Shown here piece after piece: positions 31,768 through 33,673 of a DNA stretch of 33,673 nucleotides; position 1 is the stretch's first letter, and each line of letters begins with the position of its first letter. This DNA is from Sporichthyaceae bacterium. Its GTDB lineage: Bacteria; Actinomycetota; Actinomycetes; Sporichthyales; Sporichthyaceae. The stretch covers positions 1 to 33,673 of the forward strand of contig DASXPS010000002.1 in NCBI GenBank assembly GCA_036493475.1, written 5' to 3'. The position numbers and the translations under genes are program-made. The notes below the pieces were generated by a model that saw nothing but the letters and a program-made list of their open reading frames with translations, was not told the DNA's origin and ran no database searches.

Positions 31768-33673
31768 TCACCACCGCCACTTCAGCACGCTGGTCAGTAC
31801 GGTTTGCGCGGACGCGGTCCCGGTGCCGGTGAGCAGCCACGTGGGCTGTTTGCGCCCGAATCCGGGCGAGTACCAACCCGCGGGTGGATCCTGCTCGCCG
31901 CGGTGCGCCGACCAGCTCAGCTCCGCCGGCAACTCCAGCAGCGCGTCCCGGTCGCCTCCGGCGTCGACCCACCGCAGCGCGGCCCGATCGGCGTGCAGAT
32001 CGACCGCGACGCCCGGACCGAGGTGGAAGCTCAGCCGACACTCCCGGCGGGCATCGCCCACCACGGTGTCCCGAACGGTCAGCCTGCCCGCCGCCGGCTC
32101 GAGCACGACGACGCGTCGGTGTCGCAGACCGGTGCGGCGCAGGTACCCGTCGTGCTCCCCGGCCCAACGACCGCGGCCACCGGGCTCCTGATGGGCCGTC
32201 AGCACACGGCTTCGAGCGTGCCGCGTCCACAGGAACGGGCCGCTGGATTCAGACTGGTCGACGCCGTCGAGTTCGAGGGTGTTGTGCCCCCGGGTGGACC
32301 GGAACGCCGCCCGCCATTGCGGTTCGGTGTGGTAGCAGTACGTGCCGGGGTCGGCGAGGATATCCGTCCCGTCGATGCGCACCTCCATCGACAGGGCGTC
32401 CGCGTGCGCGTGCGCGGCGATCGACCCGAAGCCGTGCGGACCACCGTCGCAGCGCACCCAGATTTCGCTGCCGGGCCGGTCGGGTGCGCGGCCGCGCAGC
32501 ACGGTCACCCCGGCGTCGGCGAAGTCGTCCGGCCGCTGCGTCGGCCGCGGTCGCTGCGTCGGCCGGGTGCGGAACAGTGAGCCCAGCAGGACGGCGCGGG
32601 CGTCCGGTTCGGGCAGGGCCGGCCACCAGTCGGCCGCGCCGAACGCCGCGGCCGCGGCACTGAGCAGGTCCGCCGTGCGCTGCTCGCCGAGCGCCTCCAG
32701 CGCGAGCGCCTGTCCGTCGTCGCCGTCGCCCTGCCGGGGGCCGCGCAACCCCACATCGACGACCGCGGCCAGGGCGTCCGCAATGGCGGTGAGCAGTTCG
32801 GGCAATCGCGGCGGCACCGGATACCGCGCCGCGTCCGCCTCGGCCAACGCCACCAAACCGAGTTCGAGAACCAGCCCGTGGTAATCGCCGGCCTGCTCGC
32901 GATTCAGGCCCGAACCGAAGGTATTGCGCTCCAACGCGGTCACCAGTGCGTCGAGGGACTCCGCGCGCCACCGAGCGGATTCCGGGTACCAGTCGAAGGC
33001 GCACGCGGCGACGAAGCGACCCGCGGCTTCGGCGACCCAATGGTTGTTGGCCGAGGACCCCACACTCGGCATGGCCGCCAGCCATGCCTGGTGCTGATAA
33101 ATCTGCGCCTGCGCCTCGGGGTTGTCGTCGAACACCTCGCGCACCCGGGGCCAATCGGCCAACAGCCGACGGACCCACGTCCAAGAAATCAGTCGCACGC
33201 CGAGTTCGATCCCGCTGATCCAGTGCGGACCCCGCCACGGCGGATTTCCCGCCCACCAGGACTTCAGGTGGTCCGCGACCCGCTCGGCGCACCGCTCGTC
33301 GCCGCGCAACGCCCAGCCGGCGGCCAGCACGGTCAGGTGATGATGCCGGGACAGTTCCCAGATCTGCTTGATGTCACCGACGGCGCTCTGGTCGCGATAG
33401 GCGATATCGAAGGCGAATTCCTCGGACGCCGCACGCCGGCCGCTTCCCGGATCGAGCCACCAGTCCGGGGCCACCAGGTCCTCGCGCAGCACACCGAACG
33501 TCTCCCACCGTCCGCACAGCAGGTCCTCGACGGCGGCCCGTACCCGGTCGCGCGCGGGGGCCGGCACCGCGGCCGCCGCACCGGCCGGCAGCGCCATCGG
33601 TCCGCGGCGGTCGTGGCGCAGCGCGGAGGATTCCGGCACCCGATGCCGGCGGCGTTCCACCAACGCCCGGTCA
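31768..33673 (-). CDS. heparinase II/III family protein (5' end may lie beyond the window)
   Basis: Proteins of this family degrade or bind acidic polysaccharides; many occur in exopolysaccharide loci. The frame gives at least 631 aa. The alpha/alpha toroid part has FDIAYRDQSAVGDIKQIWELSRHHHL, NPPWRGPHWISGIELGVRLISW and SSANNHW. The C-terminal beta-sandwich domain has HAHADALSMEVRIDG, ADPGTYCYH and RSTRGHNTLELDG, the His/Tyr-bearing blocks typical of the family. No signal peptide is visible, so it may be cytoplasmic or its start may be outside. A TTG at 33663 and GTG at 33660 are possible starts, but the frame is open to the edge. An 18-bp duplication near 32534-32565 gives the repeated PTQRPR. 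Confidence 0.85.
   Translation of the reverse strand, partial: DRALVERRRHRVPESSALRHDRRGPMALPAGAAAAVPAPARDRVRAAVEDLLCGRWETFGVLREDLVAPDWWLDPGSGRRAASEEFAFDIAYRDQSAVGDIKQIWELSRHHHLTVLAAGWALRGDERCAERVADHLKSWWAGNPPWRGPHWISGIELGVRLISWTWVRRLLADWPRVREVFDDNPEAQAQIYQHQAWLAAMPSVGSSANNHWVAEAAGRFVAACAFDWYPESARWRAESLDALVTALERNTFGSGLNREQAGDYHGLVLELGLVALAEADAARYPVPPRLPELLTAIADALAAVVDVGLRGPRQGDGDDGQALALEALGEQRTADLLSAAAAAFGAADWWPALPEPDARAVLLGSLFRTRPTQRPRPTQRPDDFADAGVTVLRGRAPDRPGSEIWVRCDGGPHGFGSIAAHAHADALSMEVRIDGTDILADPGTYCYHTEPQWRAAFRSTRGHNTLELDGVDQSESSGPFLWTRHARSRVLTAHQEPGGRGRWAGEHDGYLRRTGLRHRRVVVLEPAAGRLTVRDTVVGDARRECRLSFHLGPGVAVDLHADRAALRWVDAGGDRDALLELPAELSWSAHRGEQDPPAGWYSPGFGRKQPTWLLTGTGTASAQTVLTSVLKWRW

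Noticed and set aside
20814-33673. A classical alginate biosynthesis system
   Set aside because: The AlgD-like enzyme, heparinase-like protein and beta-helix suggested it, but there is no Alg8/Alg44-like synthase, no AlgK/X/E counterpart, and the beta-helix lacks the epimerase DPHD motif. A Wzx/Wzy pathway is present instead.
1-33673. Mobile elements, CRISPR arrays, anti-phage islands or modular PKS/NRPS genes
   Set aside because: No transposase, integrase, regularly spaced repeat array, defence nuclease or modular synthase was found on either strand. The repeats seen are short local duplications.

Overview
The window is high-GC DNA from an actinomycete. It has the conserved trpT-secE-nusG-rplK-rplA and rplJ-rplL-rpoB blocks, GTG and TTG starts, and dense stop/start overlaps. 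The order rpmG-hadA-hadB-murB-(adenosine deaminase)-(aspartate aminotransferase)-trpT-secE resembles that of Streptomyces and its relatives. A MceG/Mkl-type ATPase between rplL and rpoB is a feature shared with mycobacteria. hadC is absent, which argues against a mycolate producer. I cannot name the genus.

Left part (1-13.3 kb) holds housekeeping genes. On the minus strand, read right to left, come rpmG, hadA, hadB, murB; then trpT, secE, nusG, rplK, rplA; then rplJ, rplL, mkl and the first 249 codons of rpoB. Plus-strand genes are set among them: an acyl-CoA synthetase and an unknown membrane protein between rplJ and rplA, and an aminotransferase and an adenosine deaminase between trpT and murB. 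Visible control elements are two rpoB promoters with a structured leader, a rplJ promoter with a long L10-type leader and attenuator-like hairpin, a terminator-like hairpin after rplL, and a large bidirectional hairpin between the convergent deaminase and murB genes. That last hairpin is flanked by tandem duplications of both gene ends.

Right part (13.4 kb to the right edge) is a cell-surface polysaccharide locus that looks undescribed as a combination. Two tightly coupled minus-strand operons are present. Operon A (23.7 to 14.5 kb) encodes a polyprenyl-phosphate sugar-1-phosphate transferase, an AlgD-like nucleotide-sugar 6-dehydrogenase, a glycosyltransferase, an AsnB-type amidotransferase, a fused MDR/GFO oxidoreductase and a sulfotransferase. 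Operon B (right edge to 26.3 kb) encodes a heparinase II/III-like protein, a methyltransferase, a Wzy/O-antigen-ligase-type membrane protein, a glycosyltransferase, a LicD-family protein and a Wzx-type flippase. Between them, on the plus strand, is a pair with a less GC-rich upstream region: a methyltransferase and a secreted beta-helix lipoprotein. A further plus-strand glycosyltransferase (13.4 kb) overlaps the sulfotransferase tail to tail.

Working model (inference): undecaprenyl-linked repeat units are started by the sugar-phosphate transferase and built by the glycosyltransferases. They would contain a hexuronic acid, perhaps amidated by the AsnB-like protein, and be decorated by sulfate, methyl and LicD-transferred groups. 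The flippase and polymerase would export and polymerise them, and the heparinase-like and beta-helix proteins would trim or bind the product. No chain-length regulator or export kinase is seen, so the locus probably continues past the right edge.
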